Assembly (NCBI RefSeq): GCF_014196835.1
Contig: NZ_JACIEK010000003.1
Span: forward strand, 62,001 to 126,000
Reading direction: 5' to 3'
From: Aureimonas pseudogalii
GTDB taxonomy: Bacteria > Pseudomonadota > Alphaproteobacteria > Rhizobiales > Rhizobiaceae
DNA length: 64,000 nucleotides
The position numbers and the translations under genes are program-made. The notes under the pieces are model-generated. The model was not told the origin of the DNA. It saw nothing but the letters and a program-made list of their open reading frames with translations, and did no database searches. Shown one piece after another: positions 9,059 through 17,520 of the stretch. Numbering within the stretch: position 1 is the first letter of the stretch; every line of letters starts with the position of its first letter.

Positions 9059-9915
9059 GATGCCGCGACGGGCCGGGGCTCGTAGGCGCGCGGACGCGCC
9101 GTCGCCATCGCCCAGACGCCGACGGCCAGCATCGGCAGCGACAGGACCATGCCCATGGTCAGCCAGCCCGTACCGAGGAGATAGCCGAGCTGCACGTCGG
9201 GTACGCGCACGAACTCCACCGCGATGCGGGCGCAGCCATAGAGGCAGATGAAGGCGCCGGCGACGAAGCGGGGACGCGACAGCAGCCGGAAACGATGGGT
9301 GAGAAGGCGCAGGATCAGGAACACGACGACGCCCTCGAGCGCAGCCTCGTAGAGCTGGCTGGGATGGCGCGGCTCGGGCCCGCCGGTCGGGAAGACCATG
9401 GCCCAGGGCACGGTGGACGGCGCGCCCCAGAGTTCGCCGTTGATGAAGTTGGCGACGCGGCCGAAGAACAGGCCGAAGGGCACGGAGGCCGCGACGACGT
9501 CGATCAGGCTGAAGAACGGCACTCGGTTGCGGCGGCAGAACAGGAGCACGGCGATCGTCACGCCGATCAGCCCGCCGTGGAAGGACATGCCGCCCTCCCA
9601 GATGCGCAACGCCGAAAGCGGATCGTCGATGACGCGGCCGAAATCGTAGAAGAGGATCGAGCCGATACGCCCGCCGAGCACGATGCCGAGCGTGATCCAG
9701 ACGATGAAGTCGTCGATCTGCAGCTTGGTGATCGGCGCGACGCCGTTCTGCCAGAGATGCGGCGTTCCCACGAGGTGGCGCCCGTAGAGCCAGCCGCAGA
9801 GGATGCCGCAGACATAGGCGAGGCCGTACCAGCGTAGCGCGATCGGCCCGACCTGGAGGAAGACCGGATCGATGTTCGGATAGGCGAGGACGCCGAGGAA
9901 TGCGGTGTCGAGCAT
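9055..9915 (-). CDS. lgt: Prolipoprotein diacylglyceryl transferase
   Basis: A 286-residue inner-membrane enzyme that moves diacylglyceryl from phosphatidylglycerol to the lipobox cysteine of prolipoproteins. Seven hydrophobic segments are visible. The family signature GRVANFINGELWG is at about 151-163, preceded by WEGGMSFHGGLIG and followed by PRHPSQLYEA. It is the first gene of the lgt - methyltransferase - pgeF group, and its stop overlaps the next start. Lipoproteins that would need it are encoded in this window (21520, 60441). Confidence 0.97.
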   Translation of the reverse strand: MLDTAFLGVLAYPNIDPVFLQVGPIALRWYGLAYVCGILCGWLYGRHLVGTPHLWQNGVAPITKLQIDDFIVWITLGIVLGGRIGSILFYDFGRVIDDPLSALRIWEGGMSFHGGLIGVTIAVLLFCRRNRVPFFSLIDVVAASVPFGLFFGRVANFINGELWGAPSTVPWAMVFPTGGPEPRHPSQLYEAALEGVVVFLILRLLTHRFRLLSRPRFVAGAFICLYGCARIAVEFVRVPDVQLGYLLGTGWLTMGMVLSLPMLAVGVWAMATARPRAYEPRPVAAS

Positions 9916-10060
9916 GGCGGGTCCGATCGTCGGGGTCGCGAGGGTCGGGCGCGGGTTTGCGACGCAGCGGCGCCCCGGTCAAGGCGCAGGCGCCGTTCCA
10001 TTGCCAAGCGGGGGGCGACCGCCTACCTGCGAGAGATCACGTCCCGATGGAGCGACACCG

Positions 10061-10345
10061 ATGACCACCAAAGGCCCGAACCGCATGCTGGACGAATTCG
10101 CCCGCATGATGACCGATGCCGCCGGGGCCGCCCAGGGCGTGCGACGCGAGATGGAAACGGTGTTCCGCACGCAGGGAGAGCGCTTCATCAACCAGATGGA
10201 TCTCGTCCAGCGTGAGGAGTTCGAGACGGTGCGCGAGATGGCCGTGAAGGCCCGCACGGAGAACGAAGCGCTCAAGAAACGCATCGCCGATCTCGAAGCG
10301 AAGCTCGGCGGCCCTGGTCCCGCGCCGGTTCCCGAGGCGATGTGA
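10061..10345 (+). CDS. UbiK-like accessory factor (BMFP family)
   Basis: A 94-residue, mostly helical protein starting MTTKGPNRMLDEFARMMTDA. A coiled coil spans about residues 45-83 (REEFETVREMAVKARTENE). It belongs to the membrane-fusogenic BMFP/UbiK family, whose enterobacterial member supports ubiquinone biosynthesis and binds UbiJ and lipids. The short Pro/Ala tail after the coiled coil is typical. It is divergent from lgt with 145 bases between them. A TTATCCACA sequence follows just after the stop. Confidence 0.88.
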   Translation: MTTKGPNRMLDEFARMMTDAAGAAQGVRREMETVFRTQGERFINQMDLVQREEFETVREMAVKARTENEALKKRIADLEAKLGGPGPAPVPEAM

Positions 10346-10666
10346 ACAGCTTATCCACAAGCCCTCAACAGGTTTGAGCGGGTCTGTGGGCGAGGCTGCG
10401 ATTCCGAAACGCTTGGCGGCGGAGTCGCTTAGCTCTCACCCCGGTCGCGGCGTCCGGCATTTCGGCCGGACGAAAGCTTAAAATACCGTTTCCGTACTGG
10501 TGCCGCGACTCCCCGTGGCTACACTGAATCTACTGGGTGATTCGCCGCGGCGGCGGGTCTCCCCGTCTGCGAAAAAGGGGCTTGCGAGGAACTTGCCCCG
10601 AGACGGCGGGTCGCATGCGGCGCCCTTCCGGTCGCGCAGGGATGCGGCACGGGGAAAGACATCGGC
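10346..10666. other. Intergenic region with DnaA-box sequence and an 8-bp hairpin
   Basis: In this 321-base gap no gene is convincing. It holds TTATCCACA at 10351-10359, identical to the consensus DnaA box, six bases after the ubiK-like stop. It also holds a perfect hairpin CGTCCGGC / GCCGGACG (10451-10458 and 10465-10472, six-base loop) followed by an A/T-rich segment. No cluster of DnaA boxes or AT-rich unwinding region is present, so this is not proposed as an origin. Confidence 0.5.
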
Positions 10667-11167
10667 ATGCATTTGGGCGAATGGGAATCGGGTCGTCAAT
10701 CGAACCCGGTGGACATGATCGAGCTCGTCGCGGCGACGCGCGACTGGTCGTTCGAGCGGCCTTGCGACGACGAGATCGCGGTCTCGGTGCGGGGCGTGTG
10801 GACGGATTATTCCGTCTCCTTCTCGTGGATGGAGGCGGTCGAGGCGCTGCATCTGGGATGCGCCTTCTCGATGAAGGTGCCGGCGCGGCGCGAGACGGAA
10901 GTTCTGAGGCTTCTCGCCAGGATCAACGAGCAGCTCGTCTTCGGGCATTTCGACCTCTGGGCTTCGGAAGGCGCGATCATGTTCCGTCACGCGCTGCTGC
11001 TGTGCGGCGGCGCAGAGCCGACGCGCGAGCAGGCGGAGCGGCTACTCGCCTCGGCACTCGAAGCCTGCGAGCGCTACTACCAGGCGTTCCAGTTCGTAGT
11101 CTGGGCCGACAAGGACGCCGCGAGCGCGCTCTCCTGCGCCGTCTTCGACACCGTGGGCAACGCCTGA
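10667..11167 (+). CDS. YbjN domain-containing protein
   Basis: A 166-residue cytosolic protein of the YbjN family, recognised by the N-terminal layout (NPVDMIELVAATRDWSFER, about 13-31), DYSVSFSWMEAVEALHLGC and the C-terminal YYQAFQFVVWADKDAASAL. YbjN proteins resemble type III secretion chaperones in fold, and in E. coli they affect motility and stress tolerance. The molecular role here is unknown. The stop TGA shares one base with the proC ATG (TGATG), so the two are translationally coupled. Confidence 0.88.
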   Translation: MHLGEWESGRQSNPVDMIELVAATRDWSFERPCDDEIAVSVRGVWTDYSVSFSWMEAVEALHLGCAFSMKVPARRETEVLRLLARINEQLVFGHFDLWASEGAIMFRHALLLCGGAEPTREQAERLLASALEACERYYQAFQFVVWADKDAASALSCAVFDTVGNA

Positions 11168-12003
11168 TGCCGGCGGTCGGACAATCGGCGAGCGTCGGGC
11201 GCCTGCTGCTTCTGGGCGGCGGCAACATGGGCGGGGCGATGCTGCGCGGCTGGATGGCCGAGGGGCTGGATCCCGCCACGGTCACGGTCGTCGATCCCCG
11301 TCCTTCCGAGACGCTCGCCCCGGCCTTCGCGGCCGGCGTGCGGCACGAGGCGAGCATTCCCGCGCAGCCGCACGACGTCGTCATCCTCGCGGTGAAGCCG
11401 CAGATGATGCGCGAGGCGATCGGCGCGCTGACGGCGGCGATGGCCCCCGACACGCTGGTGATCTCGATCGCCGCCGGCATCACCGTCGCCTTTCTCGAAG
11501 AGCATCTCGGGCGCCGGCCCGTGGTGCGCGCCATGCCCAACACGCCGGCTCTCATCGGGCGTGGCATCACCGGCGCCTTTGGCAACGCGCTAGTGGGCGG
11601 CGTTCAACGTGCGACGACCACCGCTCTTCTCAAGGCGAGCGGGCCGGTGGAATGGGTGCATTCCGAAGCCGAGATCGACATGGTCACGGCGGTTTCGGGC
11701 AGCGGCCCCGCCTATGTCTTCCTGATGGCCGAGGCGCTGGCCGAGGCCGGCGTCGCGCTTGGGCTGGAGCCCGCGCTGGCCATGCGCCTCGCGCGCCACA
11801 CGATGGCCGGAGCCGGAGAGTTGATGATCCGCTCCGACGACGAACCGGCGCAGCTCCGCCGCAACGTCACCTCGCCGAAGGGCACGACGGAAGCCGCGTT
11901 GAAGGTTCTGTCGGTGGACGATGGGGGACTGAAAGAGCTCATGCGCCACGCCGTCGACGCGGCGCGCCGCCGAGCGGGCGAACTCGCACGAGGCGAGGCG
12001 TGA
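11167..12003 (+). CDS. proC: Pyrroline-5-carboxylate reductase
   Basis: A 278-residue enzyme for the last step of proline synthesis, reducing 1-pyrroline-5-carboxylate with NAD(P)H. A Rossmann motif LLLGGGNMGGAMLRGW lies at about 14-29. VRAMPNTPALIGRGITG follows in the middle, and the C-terminal signature VTSPKGTTEAALKVL is at about 236-250. It overlaps the ybjN-like stop by one base and its own stop overlaps the following GTG start, making a tight three-gene unit. Confidence 0.97.
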   Translation: MPAVGQSASVGRLLLLGGGNMGGAMLRGWMAEGLDPATVTVVDPRPSETLAPAFAAGVRHEASIPAQPHDVVILAVKPQMMREAIGALTAAMAPDTLVISIAAGITVAFLEEHLGRRPVVRAMPNTPALIGRGITGAFGNALVGGVQRATTTALLKASGPVEWVHSEAEIDMVTAVSGSGPAYVFLMAEALAEAGVALGLEPALAMRLARHTMAGAGELMIRSDDEPAQLRRNVTSPKGTTEAALKVLSVDDGGLKELMRHAVDAARRRAGELARGEA

Positions 12004-12365
12004 GCGCGGGCGCAGAGGGGGGCGTCGCACCGGAGATCGGCTACGACGACTTTCTCAGGGTCGACATCCGCGTCGGGACGATCCTCACCGCGGAACCGTT
12101 CCCGGAGGCGCGCAGGCCGGCCTTTCGGCTGACGATCGATTTTGGGCCGGAGATCGGCGTGAAGAAGTCGTCGGCGCAGATCACCGTTCGCCATTCGCTC
12201 GACGAACTCGTCGGTCGGCAGGTGATGGCGGTGGTCAACTTCCCGCCGCGCCAGATCGGTCCGATGCGCTCCGAGGTGCTGACGCTCGGCTTTCCCGACG
12301 ACGCCGGCAACGTGGTGCTGGCGGCGTTGAGCCATCCCGTGCCGAATGGTGGCCGCCTGTTCTGA
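12000..12365 (+). CDS. csaA: tRNA-binding protein, CsaA/EMAP-II type
   Basis: A 121-residue single OB-fold domain with the tRNA-binding family features FLRVDIRVGTILTAEPFPEA, IDFGPEIGVKKSSAQIT, VVNFPPRQIGPMRSEVLTLG and the C-terminal PNGGRLF. CsaA-type proteins bind tRNA as dimers and can show chaperone-like activity. The start is taken as the GTG at 12000, which overlaps the proC stop as GTGA. No ATG lies before the conserved domain in this frame. Confidence 0.9.
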   Translation: MSAGAEGGVAPEIGYDDFLRVDIRVGTILTAEPFPEARRPAFRLTIDFGPEIGVKKSSAQITVRHSLDELVGRQVMAVVNFPPRQIGPMRSEVLTLGFPDDAGNVVLAALSHPVPNGGRLF

Positions 12366-12400
12366 AGGCGAGGGGACCGTGGGGCGCGGCCCCCGTTCCG

Positions 12401-13417
12401 TCAGAAGCCTTCGAGCACGATCTTGCCCATCGCTCGGCCGCTTTCGAGGAGAGCGTGTGCCCGCCGCAGGTTGGCGGCATCGATGCGGCCGAGGTTCTGC
12501 GTCATGGTGGAACGGATCTGCCCGGCATCCACCATCGCGGCGATCGCGTCGAGGATCCGGCCCTGCTCGCCCATGTCGGCGGTACGGAAGAGCGGACGCG
12601 TGAACATCAGCTCCCAGTGCACCGAGATGGCCTTCGTCTTTAGCGGTACGACGTCGAAACGCTCGGGGTCGTCGATCAGCGCCAGCCGACCCTGCGGCGC
12701 GATCAACTCGCCGATGCCCGCCAGATGGCTGTCGGTGTGGGTGGTCGAGAAGACGTAGGCAGGCGCGCCGAGGCCGAGCGCGGCGATCTGCTCGGGCAGC
12801 GGCTTCGAATGGTCGATGACGTGGTCGGCGCCCTGCGCTCGCACCCAGTCGCGCGTTTCCGGCCGCGAGGCGGTGCCGATCACCGTCAGATCAGTCCGGG
12901 CCTTGGCGAGCTGCACGGCGATCGAGGCGACGCCGCCCCCGCCGCCGATGATCAGGATGGTGTTGGTCGCGCCGGCGGGCGGGCGATGCGTCACGTCGAG
13001 CCGGTCGAACAGGGTTTCCCAAGCGGTGATGCCCGTCAGCGGCAGCGCGGCGGCTTCGGCGAAGCCGATCGAGCGCGGCTTGCGGCCCACCAGCCGCTCG
13101 TCGACGAGCTGGAACTCGGCGTTCGATCCGGCGCGCAGCAACTCTCCGGCATAGAAGACCTCGTCGCCGACAGCGAAACGCTCGACGTCCGGCCCGACCG
13201 CCGCCACGATACCGGCGGCATCCCAGCCGATGACCTTCGTCTCGCCGTCCAGCGGAATGGCGCCGCCGCGCACCTTCGTGTCGACGGGATTGACGGAAAC
13301 GGCGCGAACAGCGACCAGCAGGTCGCGGCCCGTCGGCTCCGGCGTGCCGAGTTCGACGTCGACTAGGGACCGCTCGTCCGAGACGGGCAGGGGCGTACGA
13401 AAGGCGACGGCTTTCAC
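12401..13417 (-). CDS. Zinc-type alcohol dehydrogenase / quinone-oxidoreductase-like protein
   Basis: A 338-residue medium-chain dehydrogenase/reductase. The GroES-like domain carries SVNPVDTKVRGG and VIGWDAAGIVAAVG (about 40-75). The nucleotide-binding loop is IIGGGGGVASIAVQLAK (about 155-171), and GTASRPETRDW fits NADP binding. No catalytic or structural zinc cysteines are present, so it is probably a quinone- or enone-reducing member. The start is GTG at 13417 (VKAVAFRTPLPV). It lies downstream of the sensor kinase on the same strand with a 107-base gap and may be a separate unit. Confidence 0.88.
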   Translation of the reverse strand: MKAVAFRTPLPVSDERSLVDVELGTPEPTGRDLLVAVRAVSVNPVDTKVRGGAIPLDGETKVIGWDAAGIVAAVGPDVERFAVGDEVFYAGELLRAGSNAEFQLVDERLVGRKPRSIGFAEAAALPLTGITAWETLFDRLDVTHRPPAGATNTILIIGGGGGVASIAVQLAKARTDLTVIGTASRPETRDWVRAQGADHVIDHSKPLPEQIAALGLGAPAYVFSTTHTDSHLAGIGELIAPQGRLALIDDPERFDVVPLKTKAISVHWELMFTRPLFRTADMGEQGRILDAIAAMVDAGQIRSTMTQNLGRIDAANLRRAHALLESGRAMGKIVLEGF

Positions 13418-13524
13418 GAGGCGGGTCTCCGGCGTGGGTTCGAAGGACGCCGGAGATGTCGTCGTCGCCGCGCTTCGACAAGGCCGTCCGGCGCGACGCA
13501 GCGTCCACCGAATGTCGGTCGGCC

Positions 13525-14955
13525 TCAGGCGGGAATGCGGATCAGCGCCTTCAAGCCGCCGAGTTCGGACTCCGACAGAAGAATATCGCCGCCATGCGAA
13601 CGGGCGATGTCGCGCGAGATCGCGAGGCCGAGCCCCGTGCCGCCCGCGTCGATGTTGCGGGCCTCGTCGAGCCGCACGAAGGGCTTGAACACGTCCTCGC
13701 GCTGGTCCGGCCGGATGCCTGGGCCGTCGTCTTCCACCGCCACGGTCAGCCAGCGATCGTCGTGGCGCGCCGTCAGCCGCACGTGCTCGCCGTGCCGCAG
13801 CGCGTTGGCGACGAGGTTGTGGATCAGCCGTAGGAAGCTGTCGGGACGCACCGTCACCATCGGGTCGCCGTCGATCTCGGTGGCGATCGTGCGGCCCTTG
13901 AGCGCGGCTTCGCCCTCGAACTTGAGGAAGGCGCGCTCCAGGTCGAATTCGCCAACATCCTCGCCGGCCTCGCCCTTGGCGAAGTCGAGATAGCCTTCGA
14001 GCATCCGCCCCATCTCGTCGACGTCCTGCTCCAGCTCGCGCCGGTCCTCGCCCTCCTCCAAAAGCGCCACCTGAAGGCGGAAGCGGGTGAGCACGGTGCG
14101 CAGGTCGTGGCTGACGCCGTTGAGCATCTGCGTGCGCTGCTCCAGCTGGCGCTCGATGCGATCGCGCATCTGGATGAAGGCAAGCGAGGCGCGGCGGACC
14201 TCCGATGCTCCGCGCACGCGAAAGTCGCTCGGCATCGGCTGGCCGCGCCCGAAGCCTTCGGCGGCCTGCGCCAGCTTCTGGATCGGGCGGATCTGGTTGC
14301 GTAGGAAGAGAATGGCGATGAGCAGCAGCACGAGCGAGGTGCCGACCATCCAAAGCAGGAAGATGTGGGTGTTCGACGCATAGGCCGAGTTGCGCGGCGC
14401 GAAGACGCGCAGCATGTGCTTGTCGAGCTGGATGCGGATCTCCACGATCCGCGACTCGCCCACCGTGTCGATCCAGAACGGCCGGTTGATCTGGCGACGG
14501 ATCTCGTCCGAGAGAATGCCGTCGAGAATGTTGAAGAAGGGCTTGGACGCGGGCGCGGGCAAGGGCTCGGGCGGCAGCACGAGGACGTTCAGCCCCAGTC
14601 GCTCGCGCGAGATGCGGTTGATCTCGAGGAACTCGTCGTCCTGCGGGTAGGTGTCGAGCACGTCGATGACGGCAGCGATGTCCTGCACCACGGCCGCCGA
14701 AAGGCGCTGCGTCACCGTCTGCCAGTGTCGCTCCATGAACACGAAGGCCACCACCGACTGCAGCAGCACCATCGGCGCGATGATGATGATGAGCGAGCGG
14801 GCGTAGAGGCCCTTCGGCGTGTTGCGCGAGATGAAGCGCGGCACGTGGCGCAGCGGCCCGCGGAAAAGGCGAGGGCGCCGCAGCGCGGCGCGCAGGGTCT
14901 CGGTCGCGGAACCGACGCCGGAGAGGCCCGGCCGAAAGCGATCGAGCAGGGTCAT
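13525..14955 (-). CDS. Sensor histidine kinase of the MarR/OmpR-type operon
   Basis: A 476-residue membrane kinase. Transmembrane helix 1 is at about 54-74, a periplasmic sensor domain of about 120 residues follows, helix 2 is at about 197-218, then a HAMP linker (RPIQKLAQAAEGFGRG). The H-box is VSHDLRT with His283, and the ATPase boxes are NLVANALRHG, DDGPGIRPDQ and GGTGLGLAISRDI. It autophosphorylates and would pass phosphate to the regulator encoded just upstream (8-base gap). The family resembles EnvZ. No stimulus can be read from the periplasmic domain. Confidence 0.93.
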   Translation of the reverse strand: MTLLDRFRPGLSGVGSATETLRAALRRPRLFRGPLRHVPRFISRNTPKGLYARSLIIIIAPMVLLQSVVAFVFMERHWQTVTQRLSAAVVQDIAAVIDVLDTYPQDDEFLEINRISRERLGLNVLVLPPEPLPAPASKPFFNILDGILSDEIRRQINRPFWIDTVGESRIVEIRIQLDKHMLRVFAPRNSAYASNTHIFLLWMVGTSLVLLLIAILFLRNQIRPIQKLAQAAEGFGRGQPMPSDFRVRGASEVRRASLAFIQMRDRIERQLEQRTQMLNGVSHDLRTVLTRFRLQVALLEEGEDRRELEQDVDEMGRMLEGYLDFAKGEAGEDVGEFDLERAFLKFEGEAALKGRTIATEIDGDPMVTVRPDSFLRLIHNLVANALRHGEHVRLTARHDDRWLTVAVEDDGPGIRPDQREDVFKPFVRLDEARNIDAGGTGLGLAISRDIARSHGGDILLSESELGGLKALIRIPA

Positions 14956-14963
14956 ACCGCGTC

Positions 14964-15704
14964 TCAGTCGACGTTGAGTCGGTAGCCGATGCCGCGCACG
15001 GTCTGTAGCCAGAGCGGGTTGGCCGGATCGCTCTCGACCTTGCGTCGCAACCGGTTGATCTGCACGTCCACCGTGCGCTCGCCCACGTCCGCCTCGCCGC
15101 CGAGAAGATCCTGCCGCTGGATGGTCTCGCCGGCCTTGGCGGCGAACTGCGCCATGATCTCCTGCTCGCGCTCGGTCAGCCGGATGATTTCGACGCCGCG
15201 CTTCAGCTCCTTGCGCGACAGCGAGAAGGTGAACGGACCGAAGCGCACGTGCTCGACCTTCTGGATCGGCTGGGTGTTGCCGCGCTTCAGGATGTTGTTG
15301 ATCCGAAGCAGCAGCTCGCGCGGATCGAAGGGCTTGGCGAGGTAGTCCTCCGCCCCGGCTTCGAGGCCGAGAATGCGGTCGTTCGTCTCCGAACGTGCCG
15401 TGAGCATCAGGATGGGGATGTCGCGCAGCGGCGAGATGGAGCGCACGAAATCGAGCCCGCTCTCGCCGGGCATCATCACATCCACCACGAGAAGGTCGAA
15501 GTCGAGGCCGCCGAGGATCTTGCGTGCCTCTGCGGCATCGGCCGCCACCGACACGCGAAACCGCCGCTCGGTGAGGAAGCGAGACAGCAGACTGCGGATG
15601 CGGCGGTCGTCGTCTACCACGAGGAGATGCGGCGCGTCGTCGTCGAGCACCGCGGGCCGCGCCGCCGCCGTTGCCGGGGTCGTGTCGGGGGTGATGTCCG
15701 TCAC
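14964..15704 (-). CDS. OmpR-family response regulator (PetR-like)
   Basis: A 246-residue regulator. The receiver domain has VVDDDRR (acidic pocket), phosphoacceptor Asp75 in LLVVDVMMPG, LMLTARS and YLAKPFD. The winged-helix DNA-binding domain ends VQINRLRRKVESDPANP and VRGIGYRLNVD. The start is GTG at 15704, overlapping the MarR stop as GTGA. The N-terminus has about 25 extra residues before the receiver. The MarR - regulator order matches petP-petR of Rhodobacter capsulatus, where the pair is needed for cytochrome bc1 formation. Whether that role holds here is inference. Confidence 0.93.
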   Translation of the reverse strand: MTDITPDTTPATAAARPAVLDDDAPHLLVVDDDRRIRSLLSRFLTERRFRVSVAADAAEARKILGGLDFDLLVVDVMMPGESGLDFVRSISPLRDIPILMLTARSETNDRILGLEAGAEDYLAKPFDPRELLLRINNILKRGNTQPIQKVEHVRFGPFTFSLSRKELKRGVEIIRLTEREQEIMAQFAAKAGETIQRQDLLGGEADVGERTVDVQINRLRRKVESDPANPLWLQTVRGIGYRLNVD

Positions 15705-16243
15705 AGGTCCGTTTCCTTGCCGATGCCCTTCTTGGCGAACCAGTCCCGCGTCGCCTTTCGGTCGATTCCCATTTCGAGCAGGAAATCGTTGACGAGACCG
15801 GGATCGGTCAGCGCCGCCGCCCGGAAGGCCGCGTCGATCCGGCGACCTTGGGCCCGCGAGAGCTCCAAAGTCAAAGTGCGGCCCCTGTGGGTGGGATAGA
15901 GGCGGCGCTGGCGTCGGTCGTCGGTGCCCTGGATCTGCACCACGAAGCCTTCGTCGACGAGCTGGCGCAGCACGCGCGAGAGCGACTGCTTGGTGATCTG
16001 CAGCAGCTCCAGAATGTCGGCGATCGTCATGCCGGGGTCGCGGTTGACGAAATGCAGGATGCGATGATGGGCACGCCCGAACCCGTAGCGCTCCAGGATC
16101 GAGTCGGCGTCCGCGGTGAACTCGCGATAGGCGAAGAAGAACAGCTCGATCAGGCGGAAGTCCAGCTCGCCGCGCGTCGGCAGCGGCTCCCGGACGATCT
16201 CGTCCGCGTCGGGCAGGGCCGTGGGGTTCAAACTCGTATCCAA
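15701..16243 (-). CDS. MarR-family transcriptional regulator (PetP-like)
   Basis: A 180-residue protein with a winged-helix MarR domain. AHHRILHFVNRDPGMTIADIL and ITKQSLSRVLRQLVDEGFV form the helix-turn-helix (about 60-105), followed by the wing DDRRQRRLYPTHRG. It is the first gene of a three-gene unit with the response regulator and kinase, coupled by a GTGA overlap. It is divergent from the branched-chain aminotransferase across 277 bases. MarR proteins usually control their own divergent region. Confidence 0.92.
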   Translation of the reverse strand: MDTSLNPTALPDADEIVREPLPTRGELDFRLIELFFFAYREFTADADSILERYGFGRAHHRILHFVNRDPGMTIADILELLQITKQSLSRVLRQLVDEGFVVQIQGTDDRRQRRLYPTHRGRTLTLELSRAQGRRIDAAFRAAALTDPGLVNDFLLEMGIDRKATRDWFAKKGIGKETDL

Positions 16244-16520
16244 AATAGGTCAGCACTGTTGACGTATATGCGGTCCATTGTTACACCGTTGACGGCCGGT
16301 TGGAACAGTCCGACAACCGGCAAAGCCGATGGTCGGCGGGTGGAAACTCAACCACCACGGCTGCATTGGCCGCAATTCCAGCCCAAGCCTGCCCCAGTGT
16401 CGGGGGCGACATGAGCTTGTTCCGCCGTGCCCGGGCGGGTGGGAGGACGTGAGCGCGCTGCCGGGTCCGGCGCCGAACCAATCGGAAAGGGCGCCATCGT
16501 CCGATGGCGCGACATCAGCG
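16244..16520. promoter_or_regulatory. Divergent control region of the MarR operon and ilvE
   Basis: In this 277-base region, TTGACG at 16259-16264 with TACACC 17 bases later could be a plus-strand promoter. The related words ACTGTTGAC and ACCGTTGAC occur about 30 bases apart and might be operator half-sites. At 16491-16510 a perfect inverted repeat GCGCCATCG-TC-CGATGGCGC lies between a GGAAAGG sequence (16484-16490) and the ilvE start. No gene is evident. Confidence 0.4.
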
Positions 16521-17411
16521 ATGAGCACCGTTCCCTTCGACCAGCTGGATGGCCAGATCTGGTTCAATGGCGAGTTCCTGCCCTGGAAGGACGCCAAGAT
16601 TCACGTGCTGACCCATGGCCTGCACTACGCCTCCTCGGTGTTCGAGGGCGAGCGGGCCTATGGCGGCGAAATCTTCAAGCTGCGCGAGCACACCGAGCGG
16701 CTGATTGCATCCGGCAAGATCCTCGGCTTCGACCTGCCCTACAGCGCCGAGGAGATCGACGCCGCCTGCAACGAGTTGCTGCGCCGGCAGGGCTTCGCCG
16801 ACGCCTACGTGCGTCCGATCGCCTGGCGCGGTTCGGAATCGATGGGCGTCTCGGCGCAGAAGAACCGCATCAACGTGGCGATCGCGATCTGGCAGTGGCC
16901 GAGCTATTTCGATCCCGAGCAGCGCATGAAGGGCATCCGGCTCGACATCGCCGAATATTGCCGGCCCGATCCGCGCACCGCGCCCTCGCGCGCCAAGGCG
17001 AGCGGCCTCTACATGATCTGTACCATTTCGAAACATGCGGCGGAGGCCAAGGGCTATGCCGACGCGCTGATGCTCGACTGGCGCGGCCATGTCGCCGAGG
17101 CGACGGGCGCCAACGTCTTCTTCGTGAAGGACGGCGTCATCCACACCCCCGACCCCGACTGCTTCCTCGATGGCATCACCCGCCGCACCGTCATCGACCT
17201 TGCCCAGCGGCGCGGCTACAAGGTTGTCGTGCGCACGATCCTGCCGGAGGAACTGGAAGGCTTCAGCGAGTGCTTCCTTTGCGGCACGGCGGCCGAGGTC
17301 ACGCCGGTGTCGGAGGTCGGGCCCTACAGCTTCCAGCCCGGCGAGATCACGCGCCGCCTTGTGGAGGACTACATGGCCGAGGTCACCCCGAAGCGCCTCG
17401 CGGCCGAGTAG
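16521..17411 (+). CDS. ilvE: Branched-chain amino-acid aminotransferase
   Basis: A 296-residue class-IV PLP enzyme that interconverts leucine, isoleucine and valine with their 2-keto acids using glutamate. The PLP lysine is Lys159 in SRAKASGLYM. Other family parts are HGLHYASSVFEGERAYGG (32-49), YVRPIAWRG, and the glycine-rich EATGANVFFV with LDGITRRTVIDLA. The frame is open further upstream, but MSTVPFDQLDGQIWFNGEF is the family start. No Shine-Dalgarno sequence lies within 20 bases; the nearest purine run precedes a hairpin that could close the distance. Confidence 0.95.
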   Translation: MSTVPFDQLDGQIWFNGEFLPWKDAKIHVLTHGLHYASSVFEGERAYGGEIFKLREHTERLIASGKILGFDLPYSAEEIDAACNELLRRQGFADAYVRPIAWRGSESMGVSAQKNRINVAIAIWQWPSYFDPEQRMKGIRLDIAEYCRPDPRTAPSRAKASGLYMICTISKHAAEAKGYADALMLDWRGHVAEATGANVFFVKDGVIHTPDPDCFLDGITRRTVIDLAQRRGYKVVVRTILPEELEGFSECFLCGTAAEVTPVSEVGPYSFQPGEITRRLVEDYMAEVTPKRLAAE

Positions 17412-17423
17412 CTCGTCGTCGAA

Positions 17424-17453
17424 ACGGCCGGCCTCGCTTGCGGGGCCGGCCGT
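17424..17453 (+). terminator. Intrinsic terminator after ilvE
   Basis: ACGGCCGGCC (17424-17433) pairs perfectly with GGCCGGCCGT (17444-17453) around a ten-base loop and is followed by CTTGCTT. It lies 13 bases after the ilvE stop and 68 bases before the next start. Confidence 0.7.
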
Positions 17454-17520
17454 CTTGCTTCAGACGGAACGGCGGGTCCGCCGCATGCGGGCCTCCCGTC
17501 CCGTTCGCCGGAGCTTCGCC

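Noticed and set aside
10351-10359. TTATCCACA as part of a replication origin
   Set aside because: A single DnaA box with no others nearby, no AT-rich unwinding segment and no origin-associated genes. Chance or a titration site is more likely.
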